From contig CAJUDN010000075.1 in NCBI GenBank assembly GCA_910585355.1, positions 1 through 11,599 on the forward strand: 11,599 nucleotides of DNA, in the 5' to 3' direction. Positions 1 through 6,443 of the stretch are shown here, piece by piece. Below the pieces are notes generated by a model. It was not told the origin of the DNA. It did not search any database and saw only the letters and a list, made by a program, of their open reading frames with translations. A program made the translations under genes and the position numbers. Numbering within the stretch: the first letter of the stretch is position 1; every line of letters begins with the position of its first letter. Source of the stretch: an uncultured Lachnospiraceae bacterium. GTDB taxonomy: Bacteria > Bacillota_A > Clostridia > Lachnospirales > Lachnospiraceae.

Positions 1-36
1 ATTTTGACTAGAAACTGTTAATTTTCAGACACACTC
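1..36. mobile_element. Right end of a truncated TIR element (MITE-like)
   Basis: The window opens inside this element, so only its right end is visible. Positions 4-39 are identical over 36 bp to positions 2363-2398, which end the complete element at 2226-2395; this is therefore a second copy of that element. The terminal inverted repeat is AATTTTCAGACACACTC (20-36), followed by a TA at 37-38 that is shared with the next element. No coding capacity is visible. Confidence 0.75.
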
Positions 37-38
37 TA

Positions 39-198
39 GAGTGTGTCTGAAAATTGCTTTCTGGTAGCTGTGCGTTCCACTTCGTGGGAGATTTGGCCCA
101 AATGAACGCGGCGTAGTGGGCTACGTTAAGTGAATTTGGGCCAAATCTCCCACGAAGTGGGGCGTGCAGATGACGGGAATGAATTTTCAGACACGCTC
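39..198. mobile_element. Fold-back MITE, 160 bp, TA-flanked
   Basis: The ends are 17-bp inverted repeats: GAGTGTGTCTGAAAATT at 39-55 and its complement at 182-198, with one mismatch. TA flanks both sides (37-38 and 199-200). The interior is a large hairpin with perfect 27-bp arms at 77-103 and 134-160 and a smaller CGTAG/CTACG hairpin in the loop (112-116/121-125). Wobble pairs extend the main stem outward. There is no room for a transposase, so it must be mobilised in trans. The TA duplication suggests an IS630/Tc1-mariner-type transposase (inference). It sits just upstream of arcC. Confidence 0.8.
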
Positions 199-213
199 TA
201 GTCCGCGGTACGC

Positions 214-229
214 GGGCAAGAAGATGCCC
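214..229. other. Short hairpin upstream of arcC
   Basis: GGGCA (214-218) and TGCCC (225-229) can pair around a 6-nt loop, preceded by CGCG GTA CGCG at 204-214. No T tract follows, so it is not a convincing terminator. It may be a remnant of the sequence into which the upstream element inserted. Nothing else in 202-280 stands out except the arcC ribosome binding site. Confidence 0.3.
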
Positions 230-280
230 CTTCCCGTGAATAGTAACTATTATACATGAAAGTGGAATGAGGTAAGATAC

Positions 281-1210
281 ATGGCAAAAAAACGACTTGT
301 TCTGGCCCTGGGCCATGACGCCCTGGGTACCAGCCTTCCGGAACAGAAGGCCGCCGTTGCAAAGACCGCTAAAACTATTGCGGATTTCATCCAGGACGGC
401 TGGCAGGTGGCAATCACCCACGGCAATACGCCCCAGCTGGGCATGATTCACACCGCTTTAAACGAACTGGCGAAGGACCATACAGAATATACGGCTGCCC
501 CTATGTCCGTCTGTTCTGCCATGAGCCAGGGCTACATCGGCTATGATTTGCAAAACGCCCTTCGGACGGAATTAATTAAACGGGGAATCTATAAACCCGT
601 ATCAACAATTTTAACCCAGGTGACTGTGAATCCCTATGACGAATCCTCCTATACGCCGTTAAAAGTCATCGGACGTATTATGACGGCCGAGGAAGCAAAG
701 GCAGAGGAGGAAAAGGGCAACTTCACTGTAAAAACTGACGCCGGATACCGCCGGATTGTGGCGGCGCCGAAGCCGGTGGCCATTGTGGAAATTGATGCCA
801 TCAAAGCTCTTATGGATGCGGACCAGCTCGTGATTGCGGCAGGCGGCGGTGGAATTCCTGTAATGGAACAGGGAAGCCGCTTAAAGGGCGCCAGCGCCGT
901 TATTGAAAAGGACCGCGCTGCCGGGCTTCTGGCAAAGGAGTTGGATGCCGATGTGCTCATGTTCCTCACTGGAGTGGAAAATGTGATTTTAAACTATGGC
1001 TCTGACCGGGAAATTCTTCTGGACCGCCTGACAGTCGCCGATGCAGAGCGCTATGCCGCCGCGGGACAATTCTCAGTGGGTTCCATGCTTCCAAAAATTG
1101 AGGCCTCCGTAGATTTTATCAATTCCGGAAGAAACCGCCATGCCATTATCACCTCCATGGAAAAAGCCAAAGAGGCGTTAGCGGGAAGAGGCGGAACAAA
1201 AATATCCTAA
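281..1210 (+). CDS. arcC: Carbamate kinase
   Basis: A cytosolic amino-acid-kinase-fold enzyme that interconverts carbamoyl phosphate + ADP and carbamate + ATP, usually making ATP at the end of arginine/citrulline or purine-ureide fermentation. The 309 residues match the family length. Visible motifs are THGNTPQLG (46-54), the MSQGYIGYDLQ segment (81-91), AAGGGGIPV (186-194), IEKD (208-211) and GSMLPK (267-272). The first loop reads GHDALG (11-16) where many family members have GGNA, and THGNTPQLG differs from the common HGNGPQVG, so this belongs to a variant subgroup. The ATG is chosen because GAGGT lies 7 nt upstream (269-273). A strong terminator follows, so it ends a transcription unit. 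Any arc partners would lie left of the window. Confidence 0.93.
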   Translation: MAKKRLVLALGHDALGTSLPEQKAAVAKTAKTIADFIQDGWQVAITHGNTPQLGMIHTALNELAKDHTEYTAAPMSVCSAMSQGYIGYDLQNALRTELIKRGIYKPVSTILTQVTVNPYDESSYTPLKVIGRIMTAEEAKAEEEKGNFTVKTDAGYRRIVAAPKPVAIVEIDAIKALMDADQLVIAAGGGGIPVMEQGSRLKGASAVIEKDRAAGLLAKELDADVLMFLTGVENVILNYGSDREILLDRLTVADAERYAAAGQFSVGSMLPKIEASVDFINSGRNRHAIITSMEKAKEALAGRGGTKIS

Positions 1211-1226
1211 AGATTTACATGGTATT

Positions 1227-1266
1227 GACGGGAAGACAATTTCTTCCCGTCTTTTATAGTTTTTTT
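1227..1266 (+). terminator. Rho-independent terminator of arcC
   Basis: A perfect 9-bp stem, GACGGGAAG (1227-1235) with CTTCCCGTC (1243-1251), closes a 7-nt loop. It is followed directly by TTTT and, after ATAG, by a second T run to 1266. It begins 16 bp after the arcC stop codon. Confidence 0.92.
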
Positions 1267-1270
1267 CTTC

Positions 1271-1299
1271 TTTACCCGGAATGAATTGCGTGGCATAAT
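1271..1299 (+). promoter_or_regulatory. Sigma-A-type promoter for the TRIC gene
   Basis: A -35-like TTTACC (1271-1276), a 17-bp spacer, and a -10 CATAAT (1294-1299) with an extended TG at 1291-1292. It lies just after the arcC terminator and about 34 bp before the next start codon. An AAAAGGAG ribosome binding site follows, with a rather long 11-nt spacer to the ATG at 1333. Confidence 0.65.
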
Positions 1300-1332
1300 T
1301 TGCTAAAAACATAAAAAGGAGTCCCTCACATT

Positions 1333-1992
1333 ATGATCTTTGAGAATTCCATTTACCTGGCCATGGAATTTGTCGGAACGATTGCCTTTACATGTTCCGG
1401 TTCCATGATTGCCATGCAGCGGCGGCTGGACTACCTTGGCGTTGTGGTACTGGGTATCACCACTGCCGTGGGCGGAGGCATTCTCCGCGACATCATCATC
1501 GGCCAGATTCCTCCCAGCCTGTTTTTAAATCCCTTCAACGCCATCATTGCCTTCTGGATAAACACCTGCCTCTTTATCATGGTCAAGATGCGGTGGAGTC
1601 ATTATCTGCACCTTCAATCCAGAGAATATGATGATATTATGAACCTGTCCGATGCTCTGGGACTCGGCATTTTCACTGCCACCGGCATCAATACCGCCAT
1701 CACCGCCGGATTTGGCGGCTATACCCTGTTCTGCGTCTTCCTGGGTGTAATCACAGGGGTGGGCGGAGGGATTTTACGTGACATTCTGCTGGGGCAGACT
1801 CCCATTGTTCTCAGAAAGCATGTCTATGCCTGCGCGTCCATTGCAGGCGCAATCACCTACATCAATCTCCTTCCCATAGCCAGCCGGGATACATCCATGC
1901 TTCTAAGTTCTCTGGTTGTCCTGGTGATTCGGATTCTGGCAAGAAAATACGACTGGAATCTTCCGGTGGCCAATTCTGAAGATCTGGAATGA
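1333..1992 (+). CDS. TRIC/UPF0126 family cation channel protein (YicG-like)
   Basis: An integral membrane protein of the bacterial TRIC (trimeric intracellular cation channel) family, formerly UPF0126. Members form trimeric, mainly potassium-permeable channels in the inner membrane; the physiological role here is unknown. The 219 residues match the family. The protein is an internal duplication: TTAVGGGILRDIIIGQ (43-58) and TGVGGGILRDILLGQ (141-155) carry the diagnostic glycine-rich kinks followed by R-D. About six to seven hydrophobic helices are visible, with a polar linker at about 86-102. The natural-looking end (KYDWNLP then a short acidic tail) argues that the gene is intact although a pseudogene begins at its stop codon. 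It has its own promoter at 1271-1299. Confidence 0.88.
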   Translation: MIFENSIYLAMEFVGTIAFTCSGSMIAMQRRLDYLGVVVLGITTAVGGGILRDIIIGQIPPSLFLNPFNAIIAFWINTCLFIMVKMRWSHYLHLQSREYDDIMNLSDALGLGIFTATGINTAITAGFGGYTLFCVFLGVITGVGGGILRDILLGQTPIVLRKHVYACASIAGAITYINLLPIASRDTSMLLSSLVVLVIRILARKYDWNLPVANSEDLE

Positions 1993-2063
1993 TCAGTATT
2001 TTAGGCTTATCAGCGCCAATTCTCGGCATTATTAATATGGTAACAAGTTGCTTTCAGGCATTA

Positions 2064-2223
2064 GTGCTCCATCCAGACAGAAATCGTAGTTGTGAACTGC
2101 CTGTCACGTACCATTGCGTCGTTAAAATTTCTAGTCGATGGCCCCACATCGCCGTCGAAATTTTGCCTAGCACTGTCACGCATCAGACAGTCCACAGCTT
2201 CACTTTCTGTCTGGATGGAACAC
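2064..2223. mobile_element. Palindromic fold-back element inserted in the MATE gene
   Basis: The ends form a 23-bp inverted repeat with two mismatches (2061-2083 and 2204-2226, counting TA and flanking bases). The TIR begins GTGCTCCATCCAGACAGAAA and the element is flanked by TA (2062-2063, 2224-2225). The interior is also largely self-complementary, with a central CGATG/CATCG stem (2136-2140/2147-2151) and AAAATTT/AAATTTT arms (2124-2130/2158-2164). It encodes nothing. Its TIR differs from the GAGYGTGTCTG elements, so it is a second element family. Confidence 0.7.
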
Positions 2224-2225
2224 TA

Positions 2226-2395
2226 GAGCGTGTCTGAAAATTAAAAAATGCACAAAATCTAGCGAGAAATAGTATAAAAATGCTCGTAAAACCCGGGTGA
2301 GCATGTGTTTAAAAGCGATATAACGGGCCGACTACAGCACTATTTTGTCAGTTTTCGGCATATTGACTAGAAACTGTTAATTTTCAGACACACTC
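2226..2395. mobile_element. MITE with GAGYGTGTCTGAAAATT ends, 170 bp
   Basis: Its inverted repeats of about 19 bp (2226-2244 and 2377-2395, one mismatch) carry the same TIR sequence as the element at 39-198, but the interior is different. Its right end is identical to positions 4-39 of the window. TA flanks it at 2224-2225 and 2396-2397. The left TA is shared with the fold-back element at 2064-2223, which means this MITE landed next to, and probably after, that element. The interior has a TGCTC/GAGCA hairpin near 2281-2305 and no coding frame. Confidence 0.78.
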
Positions 2396-2637
2396 TAGGC
2401 GCAGCGGTAAAATCTTTGTTCATTACAATTATGAGGAATGTCGTCTTGTTTGTTCCAATAGTGATACTCCTAAATAATTTGTGGCAATGAAACGGTGTGA
2501 TCGCCACGCAGCCGGTTGTTGAAACTGTTTTAGCGATTATCTGTCTTGTAATGTATGCAAATAATTTAAGATCAGTCAATCATTCAATATACAAAGGCGA
2601 TGTTCCATACGGCGAAAAAAACAGCAATGGTATCTAA

Positions 2638-2815
2638 GAATGCAGATAACGACCTGATAGAAAATATCAAAACACGCTCTGCCTCTCCTATCAAGAATAT
2701 AGAGCCTTCCTCTGTGGGCGTAACTTTTAGAGATTACGAAATCAATGCCGCCTTTTTTTATGATGTATTTTGGGCAGCCATTTTCAATGATTGACCCCTT
2801 ATTCCCTCCTGCTTC
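2638..2815. other. Stretch without a recognisable gene
   Basis: This AT-richer stretch follows the MATE remnant. A short plus-strand frame (2600-2794) and a minus-strand frame (2576-2896) exist but overlap the remnant, have no good ribosome binding site, and match no family I recognise. It is probably decayed intergenic DNA. Confidence 0.4.
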
Positions 2816-2844
2816 TTGAGTTTCCCGGACATTTATGCTACCAT
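2816..2844 (+). promoter_or_regulatory. Sigma-A-type promoter with extended -10, upstream of rqcH
   Basis: A -35 TTGAGT (2816-2821), a 17-bp spacer, and a -10 TACCAT (2839-2844) preceded by TGC (extended -10, TG at 2836-2837). It is the best promoter in the 2638-3139 gap and implies a leader of nearly 290 nt before the rqcH start codon. Confidence 0.6.
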
Positions 2845-2881
2845 AGGAAACAGACGATGCACATGGCAGGGAGAGTATGAG

Positions 2882-2986
2882 ATGAGCAAAAAGCACATGC
2901 TATATACTGACTGTCTTAAAGGAAGGCAGCTTCACGGCCGCTGTCGAAAAGCTCTTTGTTTTACAGTCTTCCTTAAATTTCCCTGA
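2882..2986 (+). CDS. Possible 34-codon leader ORF
   Basis: An ATG at 2882 is preceded by AGGGAG (2868-2873) at an 8-nt spacing, just downstream of the predicted promoter. It encodes MSKKHMLYTDC followed by a basic, Cys-containing tail of 34 residues in total. I recognise no family. The same DNA can form stems: GGCAGC with GCTGTC around 2926-2946, and AAGGAAG with CTTCCTT. It may therefore be untranslated leader instead. Low confidence. Confidence 0.25.
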   Translation: MSKKHMLYTDCLKGRQLHGRCRKALCFTVFLKFP

Positions 2987-3139
2987 CGCCTGCCGGACGC
3001 CGCCGGACAGATCACCACATTCCCACCAATTTATGTTCCCCCCATGCGGACCTGGAACTTTAAGGAACAGGGCTCTGCTTTCACGGAACAGAGCATTCTG
3101 GCAGGAGCACTTACATTTTAAGAAAGGAACTGACACATC
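2987..3139. other. Leader region upstream of rqcH
   Basis: Holds a GCTCTG/CAGAGC hairpin (about 3070-3092) within a near-direct repeat of GGAACAG, and an AAAGGA ribosome binding site for rqcH (spacer about 11 nt). No T-box or riboswitch consensus and no U-tract terminator was recognised. Confidence 0.3.
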
Positions 3140-4882
3140 ATGGCATTTGACGGAATTGTAATCGCCAATCTGGTACATGATTTAAACCAAAAAATTCTCT
3201 CCGGCCGGATTTCTAAAATCGCTCAGCCGGAAAAAGATGAGCTTTTATTAACCATAAAGGGGAACCGGGAAAACTTTAAGCTTTTAATTTCGGCCAACGC
3301 AAGTCTCCCCCTTATCTATTTTACGGAAATCAATAAGCAAAGCCCCATGACGGCTCCCAACTTCTGTATGCTTTTACGAAAGCACATCGCCAACGGCCGG
3401 ATCGTTTCCATAACTCAGCCCGGGATGGAGCGTGTCATCCGTATGGAAGTGGAGCACCTGGACGAAATGGGCGATCTGAGACGGAAATTTATTCTGATTG
3501 AGCTGATGGGAAAGCACAGCAACATTATTTTCTGCGATGAAAATGACATGATCTTAGACAGTATCAAACACATTTCCGCCCAGGTAAGCTCTGTGCGGGA
3601 AGTTCTTCCGGGCCGGGCCTACTTTATCCCCCACTCCGATGAAAAGAAAAATCCTCTGGAGATTTCCCAGGAGGAATTCAAAGAAAGAATCGGCGCCACT
3701 CCCCAGCCCCTTTCCAGGGCGCTGTATATGAACCTAACGGGCTTAAGTCCTGTGGCCGCCGCCCAGATCTGCCATCTGGCTTCCGTGGACGGAGATATTT
3801 CCGCCAGGGAATACTCTGATTCAGAACTTACCCATCTCTACCACGCGCTAAACTGGATAATGGACGATGTGCGGGAAGGGAATTTCTCCCCCAATATCAT
3901 TTACCAGGGAGAAAAGCCTGTGGAGTTTTCTTCCGTTCCCCTTACCATGTATGAGGGAAGCGGCTATCGTCTCGTGGACTATCCCACCATCAGTCAGCTT
4001 TTGGAGCGGTATTATGCCGAAAAGAATACCCTGTCCAGAATTCACCAGAAGTCCACAGATTTAAGAAAGATTGTAACCACAGCCCTGGAGCGGACATCCC
4101 GGAAGCTGGACCTTCAGAAAAAGCAGTTGAAAGATACGGAAAAACGGGAAAAATTCAGAATATACGGAGAGCTCTTAAACACTTACGCATATGGTCTCTC
4201 TGGCGGGGAAAAGAGCTTTCAGTGTCTCAATTATTATGACAATTCAGAAATCACCATCCCCCTGGATCCCACTCTGACCGCCCGGGAAAATGCACAGAAA
4301 TTTTTTGATAAATATAATAAGCAGAAACGGACCTTCGAGGCCGTAACAGAGCAGCTTGCACAGACTGAGGCAGAGCTTCTCCATCTGGAATCCATTGCCA
4401 CCTCTCTGGATATTGCAAGACTCGAGGACGATCTGGTGCAGATAAAAGAAGAGCTGGTGGAGTACGGCTATATCAAACGCCATTACACAGGCGGAAAGAA
4501 ACCAAAGATTACCAGTAAGCCCTATCACTATCTCTCCTCCGACGGTTTTCATATTTATGTGGGAAAAAACAACTACCAGAACGAGGAGCTGACCTTTAAA
4601 CTCGCAGGCGGTGGCGACTGGTGGTTTCACGCCAAGGGAATCCCCGGCTCCCATGTAATCGTAAAAGCCGATGGAAGGGAGCTTACGGACCGAACCTTTG
4701 AGGAGGCCGGAGCCCTGGCCGCCTACTACTCCAAAGGCAGGGAAAATGATAAAGTGGAAATAGACTATGTACAGAGAAAAACCTTAAAAAAGGTCCCCGG
4801 CGCCGCCCCCGGGTTTGTGGTGTATCACACCAATTACTCCCTGGTGGCCTCGCCGAAGCTTGACTTAAAAGAGGTGAATTAA
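3140..4882 (+). CDS. rqcH: Ribosome quality control factor RqcH (NFACT family)
   Basis: RqcH binds 50S subunits carrying a stalled peptidyl-tRNA and recruits tRNA-Ala to add C-terminal alanine tails that mark the chain for degradation. It is the bacterial relative of Rqc2/NEMF, and older annotations call it fibronectin-binding protein A. The 580 residues fit the family. An NFACT-N domain (1-200) starts MAFDGIVIANLVHDL and contains LMGKHSNIIF. A helix-hairpin region follows, then coiled coils at about 286-350 and 385-440, and a C-terminal NFACT-R domain with DWWFHAKGIPGSHVIVK (493-509). The conserved Asp-Arg pair of B. subtilis RqcH (D97/R98) appears here as Glu97-Arg98, a conservative change. 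No operon partner is adjacent; the promoter at 2816-2844 is the likely driver. Confidence 0.93.
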   Translation: MAFDGIVIANLVHDLNQKILSGRISKIAQPEKDELLLTIKGNRENFKLLISANASLPLIYFTEINKQSPMTAPNFCMLLRKHIANGRIVSITQPGMERVIRMEVEHLDEMGDLRRKFILIELMGKHSNIIFCDENDMILDSIKHISAQVSSVREVLPGRAYFIPHSDEKKNPLEISQEEFKERIGATPQPLSRALYMNLTGLSPVAAAQICHLASVDGDISAREYSDSELTHLYHALNWIMDDVREGNFSPNIIYQGEKPVEFSSVPLTMYEGSGYRLVDYPTISQLLERYYAEKNTLSRIHQKSTDLRKIVTTALERTSRKLDLQKKQLKDTEKREKFRIYGELLNTYAYGLSGGEKSFQCLNYYDNSEITIPLDPTLTARENAQKFFDKYNKQKRTFEAVTEQLAQTEAELLHLESIATSLDIARLEDDLVQIKEELVEYGYIKRHYTGGKKPKITSKPYHYLSSDGFHIYVGKNNYQNEELTFKLAGGGDWWFHAKGIPGSHVIVKADGRELTDRTFEEAGALAAYYSKGRENDKVEIDYVQRKTLKKVPGAAPGFVVYHTNYSLVASPKLDLKEVN

Positions 4883-4958
4883 GGAAAAGTTTCCGCGTGG
4901 AGAGAAGATTCTGCTGATCATAGATGCCCTGTAAACGAAACCGCATATGGAATGTCAC

Positions 4959-5047
4959 GGGGCTGTGGGGAAACAGACCGTACGAAACGAGGGATGAGAT
5001 GACGGATATGCGTTGCCTCATCCCCAGAGACGCCGACCGTAAGCCCC
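4959..5047. other. Long imperfect hairpin in the rqcH/cob convergent gap
   Basis: GGGGCT (4959-4964) pairs with AGCCCC (5042-5047). Inside it, GGGATGAG (4991-4998) pairs with CTCATCCC (5017-5024) and encloses ACG/CGT. GACCGTA occurs twice (4976-4982 and 5035-5041). The stretch 4883-5140 has no recognisable gene. The structure has no U tract on either strand, so it is not a standard terminator, and no RNA family was recognised. Confidence 0.4.
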
Positions 5048-5125
5048 TGCCGCCGGATTGCGTATTCTCCATTCTTCATCTCTTTTGCAGAAACTTATTT
5101 TTCAGTTCATTCCGTCGTCCGCTGC

Positions 5126-5151
5126 GGGCATTGTCTTCTTTCACGATGCCC
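5126..5151. terminator. Hairpin at the end of the minus-strand cluster
   Basis: GGGCATTGT (5126-5134) pairs with ACGATGCCC (5143-5151) over 9 bp with one wobble and an 8-nt loop. It overlaps the stop codon of the last minus-strand reading frame. It could end the cob transcript, but no U tract follows it on the minus strand, so this is tentative. Confidence 0.3.
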
Positions 5152-5475
5152 TGTTCGGCATATCACCAATATAAGTCTTAATCCCCACTTCCGTTTCTAT
5201 GCCATATTGATGGTTTATGGCTTCATAATATTTCATAATCCGTTCTTTCGACAGAATCTCACCCGAAGGAATGCTGTCTCCATCTCCCTTCCTGACATCC
5301 GTCAAAGTGTCTTTGGCTTCTACAACAGCGCCGCGCCATACTCCCCAAACCAGAAAATCATGACTCCCAAAAAAATCAGCAGAACCCCTGAAAATCGAAG
5401 TCCGGCTGTTTTTTTCGTAAAAAAAAGGCAAAAAATTCCGGCGGCGAAGGCCGCCAGCCCAGCCACAAAATACAT
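5141..5475 (-). pseudogene. Small membrane-anchored protein, apparently frameshifted
   Basis: An ATG at 5475 has an ideal AAGGAGG 8 nt upstream, which overlaps the stop codon of the preceding gene. It starts MYFVAGLAAFAAGIFCLFF, a membrane helix, followed by a second one (about residues 34-45). This frame stops at 5320-5322 after 51 codons. A shifted frame continues as VVEAKDTLTDVRKGDG and runs to a TGA at 5141-5143 with convincing coding character but no start signal of its own. Together they would make a protein of about 110 residues: two N-terminal helices and a soluble C-terminal tail. The shift could lie in the 7-T run (A7 near 5369-5375 on the plus strand) or near 5325-5335. It may be a real mutation, an assembly error, or simply a 51-residue protein. 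Family unknown. Confidence 0.5.
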
Positions 5476-5488
5476 CCCGTTCCCCTCC

Positions 5489-5743
5489 TTAACGAATTGT
5501 CCTGAGAGCCCTTTCATAATCATTTTTATGTACCAGAATCTCGTACATATATGCAAGCTCAGCCGGATTTCCTGCGCTTCCCAAACGCCCCCGGAGAGTT
5601 GTCCGGTCAGACCAGTCTGACATCCGGTTCTTCACCTTATATTTGTATTGGATTCCGGCGGCATCCAGGCAGTCGCGGATTTCCCCAAACCTTTTCATGT
5701 CATTTCCCAAATAAACGGTTCTGGAATTAAAAATCGTAATCAT
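5489..5743 (-). CDS. Small DUF2007-like protein, coupled to cbiC
   Basis: An 84-residue soluble protein with no signal peptide or membrane helix. It starts MITIFNSRTVYLGNDM and ends YEILVHKNDYERALRTIR. The layout (a beta strand, then a helix with MKRFGEIRDCLDAAGI, then YKYKV, and a final VHKNDYERA helix) resembles the small ferredoxin-like DUF2007 (putative signal-transducing) proteins and short hypothetical proteins common in Lachnospiraceae. That match is by eye and the function is unknown. Its ATG overlaps the cbiC stop by 4 bp (ATGA, 5740-5743), and its AGGAG lies within cbiC, so translation is probably coupled. Its stop overlaps the ribosome binding site of the next small gene. Confidence 0.7.
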   Translation of the reverse strand: MITIFNSRTVYLGNDMKRFGEIRDCLDAAGIQYKYKVKNRMSDWSDRTTLRGRLGSAGNPAELAYMYEILVHKNDYERALRTIR

Positions 5744-6426
5744 AATCTTCTCTCCTCTTTCCGGGCCTGATATAACAGAGCGTTGCAGATAGCCGCCGCC
5801 ACATTGCTTCCGCCCTTCCTTCCCCTAGCCACAATGCAGGGTGTTGCCGCTTTGAGAATCAGCTCCTTCGCCTCCACCACATTCACAAAGCCCACCGGGG
5901 CTCCTATGATGAGCCTGGGACATATTTTTTTCTCCTGAATCAATTCATATAACCGTATAAGGGCCGTGGGCGCATTACCGACAGCATAGATGCAGTCCGG
6001 GTACAGCCTTGCCGCTTTTTCAACGCTGACAGCCGACCGGGTCATTTTTTCTGCCTCCGCCCCTTTTTTCACGTCCTCATCGCCAATGAAACAGTGAACA
6101 GCGATTCCATGGACGGAAGCTTCCCTTTTGTTGATTCCGGAAGCCGCCATGGCAGTGTCTGTGATAATGGGAACGCCGCTCTCTATGGCCTCAGCCGCCG
6201 CTTCCATAACGCCTGGGGAAAAATACAGAGATTGTTTATAAGAAAAATCCGCTGTTGTATGAATCACCCTGCAAAGCACGGGGAGCTGATTCTCCGGAAA
6301 CGTTTTCAGGAATTCTTCCCCCAGCTCTTTTTTTATAATATCAAAACTGGCCTTTTCGATCTTGGCAGGCTCCGTGGTGAGAAAAGAAATTCCCGTCTTC
6401 TCTCTTAAGCTTTCCGTCCAGTCCAT
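5740..6426 (-). CDS. cbiC: Cobalt-precorrin-8 methylmutase
   Basis: CbiC moves the C-11 methyl group to C-12 in cobalt-precorrin-8, giving cobyrinic acid, in the anaerobic cobalamin pathway. The 228 residues are slightly longer than typical (about 210). Diagnostic features are RVIHTTAD (53-60) with the conserved catalytic histidine His56, the ITDTAMAASGI segment (88-98), IGAPVGFVNV (174-183) and GRKGGSNVAAAI (202-213). The start has AAGGAGG 8 nt upstream. It lies last among the recognisable cobalamin genes on this strand and is separated from cbiP by 365 bp filled with repeats. The name CbiC is preferred to CobH because the neighbours are of the anaerobic type. Confidence 0.95.
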   Translation of the reverse strand: MDWTESLREKTGISFLTTEPAKIEKASFDIIKKELGEEFLKTFPENQLPVLCRVIHTTADFSYKQSLYFSPGVMEAAAEAIESGVPIITDTAMAASGINKREASVHGIAVHCFIGDEDVKKGAEAEKMTRSAVSVEKAARLYPDCIYAVGNAPTALIRLYELIQEKKICPRLIIGAPVGFVNVVEAKELILKAATPCIVARGRKGGSNVAAAICNALLYQARKEERRL

Positions 6427-6443
6427 GCCTTGCGCCTCCTTTT

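Larger units (their letters stand above)
1993..2637 (+). pseudogene. 3' remnant of a MATE-family efflux pump, split by two elements
   Basis: The last hundred or so residues of a multidrug/toxin extrusion (MATE) transporter survive in two pieces. The first (about 1992-2063) reads SAPILGIINMVTSCFQAL. The second (2398-2634) continues GAAVKSLFITIMRNVVLF, then PIVILLNNLWQ, a TGA at 2488-2490, and NGVIATQPVVETVLAI, ending at TAA 2635-2637. Joining base 2063 to base 2398 gives one frame (TTA GGC GCA). The order matches the MATE C-terminal half: a helix ending in FQALG, an R-x(5)-P helix, then the G-V-x-x-x-x-P-V/I segment. The in-frame TGA replaces what was probably a TGG. The 5' two thirds are missing, so it is non-functional. 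Family identification is by pattern recognition. Confidence 0.7.

Noticed and set aside
36..39. 4-bp CTAG target duplication (IS5-type YTAR) for the MITEs
   Set aside because: The fold-back element at 2064-2223 is flanked by TTAG on one side and CTAG on the other; only TA is common to all junctions and the outer bases belong to the TIRs or target.
2576..2896. Minus-strand frame of 106 codons, and a plus-strand frame at 2600-2794
   Set aside because: Both overlap the MATE remnant or the promoter region, lack a good ribosome binding site, and show no family features.
2850..3139. T-box, SRP RNA or RNase P RNA upstream of rqcH
   Set aside because: None of the conserved motifs of these RNAs (T-box AGGGTGG core, SRP tetraloop domain, RNase P conserved regions) is present.
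5320..5340. Programmed -1 frameshift in the small membrane gene
   Set aside because: There is no slippery heptamer at the end of the first frame and no clear downstream stimulator; a mutation or assembly error is simpler.
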